A stretch of 64,000 nt of DNA from Sorangium cellulosum (lineage in GTDB: Bacteria; Myxococcota_A; Polyangia; Polyangiales; Polyangiaceae). The position numbers and the translations under genes are program-made. A model generated the notes under the pieces. That model did not search any database. It worked only from the letters and a program-made list of their open reading frames with translations, and was not told where the DNA came from. The stretch lies in assembly GCF_002950945.1 (NCBI RefSeq), contig NZ_CP012673.1:5579001-5643000 (forward strand), written 5' to 3'. Positions 27,177-36,487 of this stretch are shown piece after piece (position 1 is the stretch's first letter; each line of letters opens with the position of its first letter).

Positions 27177-27284
27177 GGCGGCGGCCGCGCGCGGAGCGCG
27201 GACGGCGGGCGAGCGCCGCCCTCCATCGACTTGACGCTCAGTGACTCCAGCAGGTCTTAGCAGGCGAAAGAGAAAGTCTTAACG

Positions 27285-27377
27285 ATGAATCCAGCCAATC
27301 TTCAGCAGGTCGCACTTCGCAACGTCCAGCCCGAGCTCGGGCAGCGGGGCTCCCGCCTCGGGGCGAACCTCACCTAG
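27285..27377 (+). CDS. Possible 30-residue leader ORF before the MFS gene
   Basis: An ATG-to-TAG frame of 30 codons begins MNPANLQQVALRNVQPELGQ and ends 54 bases before the MFS start. It has no clear ribosome site. It may be a chance frame or a short leader peptide in the 255-base gap after uxaA. The gap also has two CAGCAGGTC copies (27247 and 27304). Confidence 0.2.
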   Translation: MNPANLQQVALRNVQPELGQRGSRLGANLT

Positions 27378-27431
27378 CCGTCGCGCGAGCGGACCAACGA
27401 CGATTCGCAAGGGCACGAGGAGGATAGTCCC

Positions 27432-28778
27432 ATGGTCATGAAGTCGGAGCCCGCGACGGGCATACCCAGCCCGGCGGCAGAGGCCGCGCCGAGCGCGGCC
27501 GCGGAGGCTGCCCCGGGCGCGCTCGGCCGGATCGGGCACTACCGCTGGCTGATCTGCGCCCTCCTGTTCACCGCCGCGACGATCAACTACGTCGACCGGC
27601 AGGTGCTGGGGGTGCTCAAGACGACGCTCCAGAAGGAGCTCGGCTACAACGATATCGATTACGGCAACATCGTCACGTCGTTCCAGGCCGCTTACGCGAT
27701 CGGCATGCTGACGATGGGCCGCCTCATGGACAAGATCGGGACGCGGCGCGGCTTCTCGTTCGCCGTCGGGTTCTGGAGCCTGGCGGCGGCGGCGCACGCG
27801 TTCGTGGGCAGCGCCGGCGGGCTCTCCGCGGCCCGGTTCGCCCTCGGCATCGGCGAGGCCGGCATGTTCCCGGGCGCCCTCAAGACGATCGCGGAGTGGT
27901 TCCCGAAGAAGGAGCGCGCGCTCGCGACCGGCCTGTTCAACTCCGGCACCAACATCGGCGCCATCGTGTGTCCCCTCGTGGTGCCGTGGATCGCGGTGAC
28001 CTGGGGGTGGCGCGCGGCCTTCGCGATCACCGGCGCGATCGGGGCGCTGTGGATCGTCGCCTGGATGATCCTCTACAGGCCGCTCGCGGAGCACCCGCGC
28101 GTCTCGCCGGCGGAGCGCGCCTACATCCAGAGCGAGCCGTCGCAGGCGCCGGGCAAGATCGGCTGGCTCACGCTCGTCCCGCACCGCCAGACGTGGGCGT
28201 TCGCGATCGGCAAGTTCATGACCGACCCGTTCTGGTGGCTCTACCTGTTCTGGGTCCCCGACTTCCTGAACCGCAAGCACGGGCTGAACCTCCTCCAGAT
28301 CGGGCCTCCGCTCGTCACGATTTACCTGCTCTCCGACGTGGGGAGCATCGCCGGCGGCTGGTTCTCGTCGATGCTGATGCGGCGCGGCTGGACGGCGAAC
28401 GCGGCGCGCAAGACCGCGATGCTCGTGTGCGCGCTCGGCGTCGCGCCGGTCTTCCTCGCGACGCGCACCGACTCGCTGTGGGTCGCCGTGCTGCTGCTCG
28501 GCCTCGCCACCGCCGCGCACCAGGGCTTCTCGGCGAACCTCTTCACGCTCACGACGGACATGTTCCCGTCGCAGGCCGTGGGCTCGGCCGTCGGGTTCGG
28601 CGGCATGGCGGGGGCCATCGGCGGGATGTTGATCGCGCAGATCGCGGGCCGCGTCCTGCAGCTCACCGGGAGCTACTCGACGCTGTTCATCATGGCGGCC
28701 TCTGCGTACATCCTGGCGCTCGCCATCATTCACGTGCTCGTGCCGCGGCTCGAGGCCGCGAAATTGAAGCAAGGATAG
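27432..28778 (+). CDS. exuT: MFS hexuronate transporter (ExuT-like, ACS family)
   Basis: A 448-residue, 12-helix carrier. After a 30-residue Ala/Pro-rich N-terminus, the first helix region YRWLICALLFTAATINYVDR carries the family signature. GRLMDKIGTRRGFS is the loop 2-3 MFS motif, and RFALGIGEAGMFPGALKTIA is also diagnostic of anion:cation symporters. It probably takes up galacturonate or glucuronate with protons. AGGAGG lies eight bases before the ATG. It is followed four bases later by kduD. Confidence 0.88.
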   Translation: MVMKSEPATGIPSPAAEAAPSAAAEAAPGALGRIGHYRWLICALLFTAATINYVDRQVLGVLKTTLQKELGYNDIDYGNIVTSFQAAYAIGMLTMGRLMDKIGTRRGFSFAVGFWSLAAAAHAFVGSAGGLSAARFALGIGEAGMFPGALKTIAEWFPKKERALATGLFNSGTNIGAIVCPLVVPWIAVTWGWRAAFAITGAIGALWIVAWMILYRPLAEHPRVSPAERAYIQSEPSQAPGKIGWLTLVPHRQTWAFAIGKFMTDPFWWLYLFWVPDFLNRKHGLNLLQIGPPLVTIYLLSDVGSIAGGWFSSMLMRRGWTANAARKTAMLVCALGVAPVFLATRTDSLWVAVLLLGLATAAHQGFSANLFTLTTDMFPSQAVGSAVGFGGMAGAIGGMLIAQIAGRVLQLTGSYSTLFIMAASAYILALAIIHVLVPRLEAAKLKQG

Positions 28779-28782
28779 GACA

Positions 28783-29544
28783 ATGACGAACAATCCCTTT
28801 CGACTGGACGGCAAGGTCGCGCTCGTGACGGGCTCGGCCCTCGGGATCGGCGCCTCCATCGCGACCGCGCTCGCGGCCGCGGGGGCAGACGTCGCCTGCC
28901 ACGGCAAGGACGACCCGGGCGAGGCGACGATGGACGCGGTGCGCAAGCTCGGGCGGCGCGCCATCGGGATGGCCGCGGATCTGGCCGATCGCGCGGCGCA
29001 CACGGAGCTCGTCCGGAGGACGACGGCGGAGCTCGGGCGGATCGACATCCTGGTGAACAACGCGGGCCTCATCCGCCGCGCGCCGGCCGTCGAGTACTCC
29101 GACGAGGACTGGGACCTGCTGATCGAGGTCAACCTCACGTCCGCGTTCCGCCTGTCCCGGCTCGCCGGCAAGCAGATGCTCGAGCAAGGGTCGGGCAAGA
29201 TCGTCAACATCGCCTCGCTGCTCGCGTTCCAGGGCGGGATCCTGGTCCCGGCCTACGCGGCGTCGAAGGGCGGGATCGCCCAGCTGACGAAGGCGCTCGC
29301 GAACGAGTGGGCGGCGAAGGGGATCAACGTCAACGCGATCGCGCCCGGCTACATCGCGACGGACAACACGGCCGCGCTCCGAGCCGACGAGGGGCGCAGC
29401 CGGCAGATCCTCGAGCGCATCCCCGCAGCCCGCTGGGGCGAGCCCAGCGACATCGCGGGAGCGGCGCTGTTCCTGTGCGCAGAGGCGAGCAAGTACGTCC
29501 ACGGCCACGTGCTGGTGGTCGACGGCGGCTGGATGAGCCGTTGA
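28783..29544 (+). CDS. kduD: 2-dehydro-3-deoxy-D-gluconate 5-dehydrogenase
   Basis: A 253-residue classical short-chain dehydrogenase: NAD-binding TGSALGIGASI, NNAG, catalytic Ser in IASLLAF, YAASK, and the C-terminal HVLVVDGGWMSR typical of KduD. It reduces 2,5-diketo-3-deoxygluconate to KDG in pectin breakdown. It sits between exuT and kdgK in a tight operon. Other gluconate 5-dehydrogenases look similar, but the context favours KduD. Confidence 0.9.
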   Translation: MTNNPFRLDGKVALVTGSALGIGASIATALAAAGADVACHGKDDPGEATMDAVRKLGRRAIGMAADLADRAAHTELVRRTTAELGRIDILVNNAGLIRRAPAVEYSDEDWDLLIEVNLTSAFRLSRLAGKQMLEQGSGKIVNIASLLAFQGGILVPAYAASKGGIAQLTKALANEWAAKGINVNAIAPGYIATDNTAALRADEGRSRQILERIPAARWGEPSDIAGAALFLCAEASKYVHGHVLVVDGGWMSR

Positions 29545-29555
29545 GGAGCATGGTC

Positions 29556-30644
29556 ATGCAAATTCGCAGTACAAAAGGTTGTCAGTGGGACCAGGTGAGC
29601 CTCGGGGAGGTGATGCTGCGCCTCGACCCGGGCGAGCGCCGCATCCACACGACGCGGACGTTCGACGCCAGCGAGGGCGGCGGTGAGTACAACGTGGCGC
29701 GCGGGCTCCGCCGCTGCTTCGGGCTCCGGACCGCCGTCGTCACGGCGCTCGCGGACAACCCCGTCGGGCGGCTCGTCGAGGACCTGATGCTCCAGGGCGG
29801 CGTCGACACGTCGTTCCTGCGCTGGGTCGACTACGACGGCGTGGGCCGGGAGGTGCGCAACGGCCTCAACTTCACCGAGCGCGGCTTCGGGCCTCGCGCC
29901 GCCGTCGGGTGCTCGGACCGCGGCCACAGCGCGGCGTCCAGGCTGAAGCCCGGCGAGATCCCGTGGAAGACCATCTTCGGCGAGCGCGGCGCGCGGTGGT
30001 TCCACACGGGCGGCATCTTCTGCGCCCTGTCGGAGACGACCGCCGGCGTGGCGCGCGAGGCCATGGAGGTCGCCCGCGAGCACGACGTGCGGATCTCCTA
30101 CGACCTCAACTACCGGCCCTCGCTGTGGAAGAACTTCGGCGGTCAGAAGCGGGCGCGCGAGGTCAATCGCGCCCTCATGCCGTACGTCGACTGCCTGTTC
30201 GGGAACGAGGAGGACTTCGTCGCGGCCCTCGGCTTCGAGGTGTCCGGCGTGGACAGCAGCTACAGCCAGCTCGACACGAGCGGGTTCCGCCGGATGATCT
30301 CCGAGGTCGTCTCGGCGTACCCCAACATCTCGGTCGTGGCCACGAGCCTCAGGACGGCCAGGAGCGCCAGCGTGAACGGCTGGGGCGGCATCCTGTACTG
30401 CAAGGGCGAGTTCTACGAGGTCGCCCAGCGAGACGTCGAGATCCTCGACCGGGTCGGGGGCGGCGACTCCTTCGCCTCGGGGATCATCTACGGCTTCCTG
30501 TCGGAGCAGGGCCCGCAATGGGCGCTCGAGTGCGGCGTCGCGCACGGAGCGCTGGCGATGTCGACCCCGGGGGACACCTCGATGGCGTCGCTGGGCGAGG
30601 TGCGGCGCGCGATGAGCGGAGCGAGCGCGAGGATCGAGCGATGA
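29556..30644 (+). CDS. kdgK: 2-keto-3-deoxygluconate kinase (PfkB family)
   Basis: A 362-residue sugar kinase. SLGEVMLRLDPG is the N-terminal substrate region, GGGEYNVARGLRR the first PfkB signature area, and VGGGDSFASGIIYGFL the second signature with the catalytic Asp. It phosphorylates KDG to KDPG. I chose the ATG at 29556 because GAGGAG lies seven bases upstream; the ATG at 29550 is too close. Its last four bases overlap the eda start (ATGA), implying coupled translation. Confidence 0.9.
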   Translation: MQIRSTKGCQWDQVSLGEVMLRLDPGERRIHTTRTFDASEGGGEYNVARGLRRCFGLRTAVVTALADNPVGRLVEDLMLQGGVDTSFLRWVDYDGVGREVRNGLNFTERGFGPRAAVGCSDRGHSAASRLKPGEIPWKTIFGERGARWFHTGGIFCALSETTAGVAREAMEVAREHDVRISYDLNYRPSLWKNFGGQKRAREVNRALMPYVDCLFGNEEDFVAALGFEVSGVDSSYSQLDTSGFRRMISEVVSAYPNISVVATSLRTARSASVNGWGGILYCKGEFYEVAQRDVEILDRVGGGDSFASGIIYGFLSEQGPQWALECGVAHGALAMSTPGDTSMASLGEVRRAMSGASARIER

Positions 30645-31312
30645 ACAGAGAGCAAGTAGTCCGCCGTATCGAGGAGATCGGCATCGTCCCCGTGGTGCGC
30701 GCGCCGAGCGGCGCGCTCGCCGTGCGAGCCGCCCGCGCGCTGAGCGCGGGTGGGATCCAGGTCATCGAGATCACGATGACCGTCCCCGACGCCCTCGGCG
30801 TCATGCACGAGATCGCCTCGCGCATGGGGAGCCAGGTCCTCGTCGGCGCGGGCACCGTGCTCAGCGCGGACGCCGCCCGGGGGTGCATCGAGGCCGGGGC
30901 TCAGTTCATCGTGAGCCCGGGGCTCGATCTGGAGGTCATCCGCGTGGCGCGCGACTACGGGAAGCCGGTCTTCCCCGGGGCGCTCACCCCGACCGAGGTG
31001 ATCACCGCGTGGAAGGCGGGCGCGGACGCCGTGAAGGTGTTCCCGTGCTCCGCCATGGGGGGCGCGAAGTACCTGCGCGCCCTGCGCGGGCCGCTGCCGG
31101 ACGTGAAGGTGATGCCGACCGGCGGCGTCAACCTGACGACGGTCAAGGAGTTCATCGAGGCCGGAGCCGTGGCGCTCGGGGTCGGCGGTGAGCTGGTCGA
31201 CGCCGCGGCGCTGGCGGCGGGCAAGGACGAGGTCCTCACGGAGCGCGCGCGTGAGTTCATGACGGCGGTCAGGTCCGCGCGGGCCGAGCTCACGAAGGGC
31301 GCGCAGGCGTAG
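30641..31312 (+). CDS. eda: KDPG aldolase
   Basis: A 223-residue class I aldolase. IGIVPVVRA holds the substrate-binding Arg, VIEITMTVPDAL the catalytic Glu, GAGTVLSADAARGCIEAGAQ is typical, and VKVFPCSAMGGAKYL carries the Schiff-base Lys. MPTGGVNL is the phosphate site. It splits 2-keto-3-deoxy-6-phosphogluconate into pyruvate and glyceraldehyde-3-phosphate, the final step of the pathway encoded here. It overlaps kdgK by four bases. Confidence 0.95.
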   Translation: MNREQVVRRIEEIGIVPVVRAPSGALAVRAARALSAGGIQVIEITMTVPDALGVMHEIASRMGSQVLVGAGTVLSADAARGCIEAGAQFIVSPGLDLEVIRVARDYGKPVFPGALTPTEVITAWKAGADAVKVFPCSAMGGAKYLRALRGPLPDVKVMPTGGVNLTTVKEFIEAGAVALGVGGELVDAAALAAGKDEVLTERAREFMTAVRSARAELTKGAQA

Positions 31313-31336
31313 TCGTCTCGAGGAGTCAGGAGCAGC

Positions 31337-31696
31337 ATGATCCACGTTCAAAAGACAGATGTCCCGAGCCTGGTGCGCGTATCCCCCAGCGACGTCGAGT
31401 TCTTCACGCCGGAGCCGGGGCTCAAGCGCCGCATCCTGGCCCACAACCCGAACATGATGCTCGTCGAGCACCACATGGAGAACGGCTGGGCCGGCGCGCG
31501 CCACAGCCACCCGCACGACCAGCTGGTCTACGTCATCTCCGGGCACCTCAAGTTCTCGTGTGGAGAGGAGGAGTTCGAGGCGCGCGCCGGCGACAGCTTC
31601 GTCGTCCGCGGGGGCGTCGAGCACCAGGCCTGGGCGTTCGAGCCGTCCGTCGTGCTCGACGTCTTCACGCCGGCGCGCGAGGACTACAAGCCCTGA
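31337..31696 (+). CDS. kdgF: Cupin, KdgF-like (unsaturated uronate linearisation)
   Basis: A 119-residue single-domain cupin. The metal-binding residues are visible in ARHSHPHDQLVYVISG and in GVEHQAW. The C-terminus VLDVFTPAREDYKP is typical of KdgF. KdgF helps convert 4,5-unsaturated galacturonate, the product of pectate lyases, to the linear 5-keto-4-deoxyuronate. It follows eda by 24 bp with GGAG before the ATG, in the same operon. Confidence 0.85.
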   Translation: MIHVQKTDVPSLVRVSPSDVEFFTPEPGLKRRILAHNPNMMLVEHHMENGWAGARHSHPHDQLVYVISGHLKFSCGEEEFEARAGDSFVVRGGVEHQAWAFEPSVVLDVFTPAREDYKP

Positions 31697-31802
31697 CCCG
31701 CGGGGACCGGCCGGCCTCTCTCCATCTCATCACCCCATCACCAACGACTTTCATCGGCGGGCCCTGCGACCGACGCGAGGGACCCGTGCGACCGAGGAGC
31801 TT

Positions 31803-33491
31803 ATGAAACGCAGAACGTTCACGATGTCGATCCTCACGCCCCTCCTCCTGGCCGCCTGCGGCGGCGGCGACACGGAGCCGGGCCCCGGCCCCGGCCCCGG
31901 CCCCGGTCCGGGCCCGGACGTGCCGCCCGAGATGGTGCCGTACTTCGACGCGATGAAGCGCGCGGCCACCTTCATGAGCGAGAAGGTCGCGTACAAGGGG
32001 GGGTACGTGTGGAGCTACCTCCCCGATCTCTCCCGGAGCTGGGGCGAGATGGAGGCGAAGCGCACCATGTTGTGGGTGCAGCCGCCCGGCACGCCGTCGA
32101 TGGGTCACGCCTACCTGGACGCTTACCACGCGACCGGCGACGAGCTCTTCTATAAGGCCGCCGAGACGGTGGCCCTGGCCCTGATCGAGGCCCAGCACGA
32201 GGCCGGCGGCTGGAACTACATCTACGATTTCGAGGGCGAGGAGTCGCTCAAGGACTGGTACGAGACCTTCGGCCAGAACGGCTGGCGGCTCGAGGAGTTC
32301 CATCACTACTACGGCAATGCGACGTTCGACGACGCCGGCACCGCCGTGGCCTCGCAGCTCCTCCTGCGCATGTACCTCGAGAAGAAGGACGACCGGTTCC
32401 GCGAGCCGCTCTACAAGGCGATCAGCTTCGTCACCACGGCCCAGTACGAGGGGGGCGGATGGCCGCAGCGCTTCCCGCTGATGAGCAAGGAGGAGGGCGT
32501 GCCCGACTACACGAGCCTCATCACCTTCAATGACGACGTGGCCGGGGAGAACATCAAGTTCCTGATCATGTGCCGCATGGCGCTCGGCGAGTCTCAGCTG
32601 CTCGGCAACATCACGCGCGCCATGGACAACTTCGTCGCCCTGCAGCAGCCCGCGCCGCAGCCCGCGTGGGGCCTGCAGTTCACGCCCGAGGGCGAGCCGG
32701 TGGGCGCGCGCACGTACGAGCCCACGGCGCTGACCACACACACGACGGCCAACAACATCCAGCAGCTCCTCAACTTCTACAAGCTGACCGGGGACGAGAG
32801 GTACATCGCCCGCGTGCCCGAGGCGCTGGACTGGCTGGAGAAGGTCAAGTTCACGCCGGAGCTCATCGAGCTCTTCCCCGATCGCACGCACCCCACGTAC
32901 ATCGAGATCGGGACCGACATTCCGCTCTACGTCCACCGGCGCGGCTCGAACGTCGTCAACGGCGAGTACTACTTCGACAAGAACCCCGAGAAGCCCATCG
33001 GCCACTACGGGCAGGCGCGCAAGCTCGACCTCGAGGCCATTCGCAAGCGCTACGAGGACCTGAAGGCCAAATCGCCCGAGGAGCTGACGGCGGGCTCGCC
33101 CCTCCAGATCACCGAGCTGACGGCGTTGCCGAAGTACTTCTCGCTGCGCGAGGTGTCGCTCGACGATCTCTACGTCGGCAGCACGATGGCGACCACGGCG
33201 GTGGCCGAGGCGGACGCGCAGAAGGTCGTCAGCGAGCTCAACGAAGAGGGCTACTGGCCGGTCAAGCTCACGTACATCACGAACCCCTACACGATGCCGG
33301 GCACCGCCGAGCCCTATCTCGAGGACACCTACGCCACGACGCACGTCGGCGACGTCAACGACACCTCGCCCTTCGAGCCGAGCAAGGCGCCGGAAGGGTA
33401 CCCGCCCCAGGAGCAGCCGACGGGCATCACCGTGGAGAGCTTCATCAAGAACATGGGCGTCCTGATCGCTTACATCGCGCCCGTCCAGTGA
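31803..33491 (+). CDS. Pectate lyase, family PL10, lipoprotein
   Basis: A 562-residue protein. The signal ends LLLAACGGG (lipobox), followed by a Gly-Pro repeat linker (residues about 25-38). The rest matches PL10 pectate lyases: an alpha-helical toroid with MLWVQPPGTPSMGHAYLDAY, EAQHEAGGWNYIYDFEG, NATFDDAGTAVASQLL and QYEGGGWPQRFPL. The Asp of TFDDAGT and the DDVAGENIKFL segment fit the calcium and active-site region. It cleaves polygalacturonate by beta-elimination at the cell surface. GAGGAG precedes the ATG. It lies 106 bp after kdgF. Confidence 0.9.
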   Translation: MKRRTFTMSILTPLLLAACGGGDTEPGPGPGPGPGPGPDVPPEMVPYFDAMKRAATFMSEKVAYKGGYVWSYLPDLSRSWGEMEAKRTMLWVQPPGTPSMGHAYLDAYHATGDELFYKAAETVALALIEAQHEAGGWNYIYDFEGEESLKDWYETFGQNGWRLEEFHHYYGNATFDDAGTAVASQLLLRMYLEKKDDRFREPLYKAISFVTTAQYEGGGWPQRFPLMSKEEGVPDYTSLITFNDDVAGENIKFLIMCRMALGESQLLGNITRAMDNFVALQQPAPQPAWGLQFTPEGEPVGARTYEPTALTTHTTANNIQQLLNFYKLTGDERYIARVPEALDWLEKVKFTPELIELFPDRTHPTYIEIGTDIPLYVHRRGSNVVNGEYYFDKNPEKPIGHYGQARKLDLEAIRKRYEDLKAKSPEELTAGSPLQITELTALPKYFSLREVSLDDLYVGSTMATTAVAEADAQKVVSELNEEGYWPVKLTYITNPYTMPGTAEPYLEDTYATTHVGDVNDTSPFEPSKAPEGYPPQEQPTGITVESFIKNMGVLIAYIAPVQ

Positions 33492-33556
33492 GCCGAAGCG
33501 GCCGCTGACATCACCCCGGACTCGCACGTTCACGTTCCAGCGACGGAGATATCGAC

Positions 33557-35056
33557 ATGCGCTCTTTCATCATCGCCGCGCCGCTCGCCGGCTTCCTGCT
33601 CACCACGGTGGTCGCCTGCGGCGACGCAGGCGGTCCCGCCGGCCAGACCGGCGGGCCAGGGGGCACGGGCGGCAGCGGGGCAGGGACGGGCAGCGGGGCA
33701 GGGACGGGCAGCGGGGCCGGGGCCGGCAGCGGGGCCGGGGCCGGCAGCGGCCAGACAACCACCTCCGGAGGGCACGGCGGCTCGTCGTCCGTGTCCTCCG
33801 GCGCCGCCGGCGGATCCGCGGGCACGGGCGGCGTGGAGCCGCCTCCGGGCGAGGACGACCTCTACGTCGCTCCCGACGGCTCGGAGGACGCCCCGGGGAC
33901 CCTCGACGCGCCCACCACGCTGTACAAGGCGGTCACCCTGGTGCAGCCAGGCCAGACCATCTACCTGCGCGGGGGCGAGTACCTCTACCTCCCGACGGTG
34001 GAGATCGCCCACGGGAACGACGGGACGCCGGAGCAGCCGAAGCGCGTCTTCGCCTACCCCGGCGAGAAGCCCGTGCTCGAGTTCAAGGACCAGTATTACA
34101 AGAAGGGGGACCCGGCCAGCCCGCGCGGCGTCGAGCTGCACGGCAGCCACTGGCACATGAAGGGGCTGGAGATCGCCAACGCCGGCGACAACGGCCTCTT
34201 CATCTCGGGGCACCACAACGTCATCGAGCACTGCGTCTTCCACAACAACCGCGACTCGGGCCTCCAGCTCGGCGGCCGGCTCGGCGAGCTCGATACCCCG
34301 GTCGAGGAGTGGCCGTCCTACAACAAGATCATCAACTGTGACTCCTACAACAACTTCGACCCTCCCGACGGCGGCGACGCGGACGGCTTCGCGCCGAAGC
34401 TGAACGTCGGGGATGGGAACGAGTTCCACGGCTGCCGCGCCTGGAACAACTCGGACGACGGCTGGGACATGTACAACAGGAACGGCAGGGCGCTGAAGCC
34501 GGTCCTCCTCGACCAGTGCTGGGCGTTCGACAACGGGTACAAGGAAGGCGGCTACATGAGCACGCCCCCGCCGGTCACGTACATGGGCAACGGCAACGGC
34601 TTCAAGATGGGCGGGGGCAACGGGCTCGCGTCCGACCACGTGATCACGCGCTCGGTCGCGTTCGGCAACAAGGTCCGCGGCTTCGACGAGAACAACAACG
34701 TCGGCAACATCACGGTCAAGAACTGCACGGGGTGGCTGAACGGGTCGATGAACTTCGCCTTCGGCGAGGGCGGAGACCACACGTTCATCAACAACATCTC
34801 GCACGCGCGGCGATCGGGCGACGAGCCGGTCGGCACGAGCGTCGCGAACGCGTTCGAGGGCGCCACCGACGCCGACTTCCTCAGCTTCGATCGCTCGCTG
34901 GCGAAGGCCCCGCGCAACCCCGACGGCAGCCTGCCCGCGACCGACTTCCTGCGGCTCGCCCCGACGAGCCAGTTCGTCGACGCGGGGTCGACCGAGGGCC
35001 CCGCGTTTCCTTATTCCGGCGAGGCGCCCGACCTCGGCGCCTTCGAGGTCGAGTGA
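33557..35056 (+). CDS. Pectate lyase, family PL9-like parallel beta-helix, lipoprotein
   Basis: A 499-residue protein. The lipobox is TTVVACGD. A Gly/Ser/Thr linker runs to about residue 95 and includes SGAGTGSGAG-type repeats. The catalytic part begins DDLYVAPDGSEDAPGTLDAP, the usual start of a right-handed beta-helix of this group. GDADGFAPKLNVGDGN and SDDGWDMYN are PL9 hallmarks; the Asp residues of the first bind calcium in known PL9 enzymes. It follows the PL10 gene by 65 bp. Confidence 0.88.
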   Translation: MRSFIIAAPLAGFLLTTVVACGDAGGPAGQTGGPGGTGGSGAGTGSGAGTGSGAGAGSGAGAGSGQTTTSGGHGGSSSVSSGAAGGSAGTGGVEPPPGEDDLYVAPDGSEDAPGTLDAPTTLYKAVTLVQPGQTIYLRGGEYLYLPTVEIAHGNDGTPEQPKRVFAYPGEKPVLEFKDQYYKKGDPASPRGVELHGSHWHMKGLEIANAGDNGLFISGHHNVIEHCVFHNNRDSGLQLGGRLGELDTPVEEWPSYNKIINCDSYNNFDPPDGGDADGFAPKLNVGDGNEFHGCRAWNNSDDGWDMYNRNGRALKPVLLDQCWAFDNGYKEGGYMSTPPPVTYMGNGNGFKMGGGNGLASDHVITRSVAFGNKVRGFDENNNVGNITVKNCTGWLNGSMNFAFGEGGDHTFINNISHARRSGDEPVGTSVANAFEGATDADFLSFDRSLAKAPRNPDGSLPATDFLRLAPTSQFVDAGSTEGPAFPYSGEAPDLGAFEVE

Positions 35057-35118
35057 GGCCGGCGGCGGCGCGCGAGGGGCTGCGAGCGAGGACAGCTGTG
35101 ATCGAGTCAGGAGGCGTT

Positions 35119-36360
35119 ATGTGGCATGAGAGAGCGAATCGTTTCATTCCGTGGGTGGCGGCCCTCCTCGCGCTGGGCGGGGCGGGCGCCTGCTCGGCGC
35201 AGGCCGACGGCGACGACAACGCCGGGGGAAGCGGCGCCACGTCGGCCGGAGCCGGGGCGAGCGGGCCGTCGTCGGCGTCGGCCTCGTCGTCCACGTCGAG
35301 CGCCTCCGTCGGCGGCGGGACGCCCGGCGGCACGAGCGCGGCGAGCGGCTCGGGGGGCGCCGGCGCGGGAGGCAGCGGCGGGCAGGGCGGCGAGGGGGCC
35401 GGCTCGGGGTCGGGCGGCGGCAGCACCGGCGGATGCCCGGCGAGCGCGCTGGTCGGCTGGGCAGGCGAGAGCGGCCACGGCGTGGCGACCACCACGGGCG
35501 GCCTCGGCGGCGCGACGGTCACGGCGACCACCGCCGAGCAGCTGCTCGAGCACGCCGAGAGCGCCGAGCCCCTGATCATCCAGATCTCCGGCGACATCGA
35601 ACTCAGCGGCGTGGACATCGACGTGGCGTCGAACAAGACGCTGGTCGGCGTCGGCCCCGGCGCGACCCTCCGCGGCCGCCTCCAGATCCGGGGGAAGTCG
35701 ATCGGCGAGCCGATCCAGAACGTGATCGTCCAGAACCTCAAGATCGACGCCAGCTCGACCGTGGACGACGGGATCCAGATCCACTTCGCCCATCACGTGT
35801 GGGTCGATCACGTGGAGATATGGGACGCGCTCGACGGCAACCTCGACGTCGTGCACGGCTCGGACCTCGTGACCGTCTCGTGGTCGAAGTTTCACTACAC
35901 GAGCAACGCGCCGGATCCCGCGCACCGCTTCTCGAACCTGGTCGGCCACAGCAACAACAACGCCGACGAGGACACGGGGCGGCTCCGCGTCACGTACCAC
36001 CACACCTGGTGGGCCGAAGGCGTGACGGAGCGCATGCCGCGCGTCCGCTTCGGCGAGGTCCACGTCTTCAACAACTACTACTCTGCGGCCGGCAACAACT
36101 ACGCGATCGGCGGCGGCCTGCAGGCCAGGCTCCGGATCGAGAACAACTACTTCGACGGGGTGAAGGACCCGCACGTCTTCTACGAGGCCGAGCCGACCGC
36201 CCAGATCGTCGCGAGCGGCAATGCCTACATCGGCCTAGCCGACACCACAAGGAAGGAGTCAGGTCAGGGGAGCGCCTTCACGCCGCCGTACACCGCCGCG
36301 CTGGATCCGGCCGACGCCGCGCTCAAGGACGTGGTGATGCGGTGCGCTGGCCCGCGTTGA
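35119..36360 (+). CDS. Pectate lyase, family PL1, lipoprotein
   Basis: A 413-residue protein. The lipobox GGAGACSA is followed by a Ser/Gly/Ala linker to about residue 105. The beta-helix has PL1 landmarks: VASNKTLVGVG, VWVDHVEIWDALDGNLDVVH with the calcium Asps, VTVSWSKFHY, and MPRVRFGEVHVFNNYY with the catalytic Arg in the R-x-P-R-x-R-F-G context. GGAGG lies four bases before the ATG. It ends the long run of plus-strand genes that begins at the porin. Confidence 0.92.
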   Translation: MWHERANRFIPWVAALLALGGAGACSAQADGDDNAGGSGATSAGAGASGPSSASASSSTSSASVGGGTPGGTSAASGSGGAGAGGSGGQGGEGAGSGSGGGSTGGCPASALVGWAGESGHGVATTTGGLGGATVTATTAEQLLEHAESAEPLIIQISGDIELSGVDIDVASNKTLVGVGPGATLRGRLQIRGKSIGEPIQNVIVQNLKIDASSTVDDGIQIHFAHHVWVDHVEIWDALDGNLDVVHGSDLVTVSWSKFHYTSNAPDPAHRFSNLVGHSNNNADEDTGRLRVTYHHTWWAEGVTERMPRVRFGEVHVFNNYYSAAGNNYAIGGGLQARLRIENNYFDGVKDPHVFYEAEPTAQIVASGNAYIGLADTTRKESGQGSAFTPPYTAALDPADAALKDVVMRCAGPR

Positions 36361-36396
36361 TGCGCTCGCTCCCGTCCTCCGAACGCGCCGGCCGCG

Positions 36397-36412
36397 TGGC
36401 GCACCCGTTGCA
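36397..36412 (+). promoter_or_regulatory. Candidate sigma-54 promoter of the VWA lipoprotein gene
   Basis: TGGCGCACCCGTTGCA has the right GG-N10-GC spacing. It lies about 75 bases before the start codon at 36488. No GTCAAC palindrome is upstream of it; the nearest is the orphan site 1.3 kb downstream. Confidence 0.5.
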
Positions 36413-36487
36413 CTGACTCCGGCCACACACGCGCTCTCGGCCGTCCGACTCCGGGCGATGCGGGGCCGGCGCGATGAGGCAAGGAGT

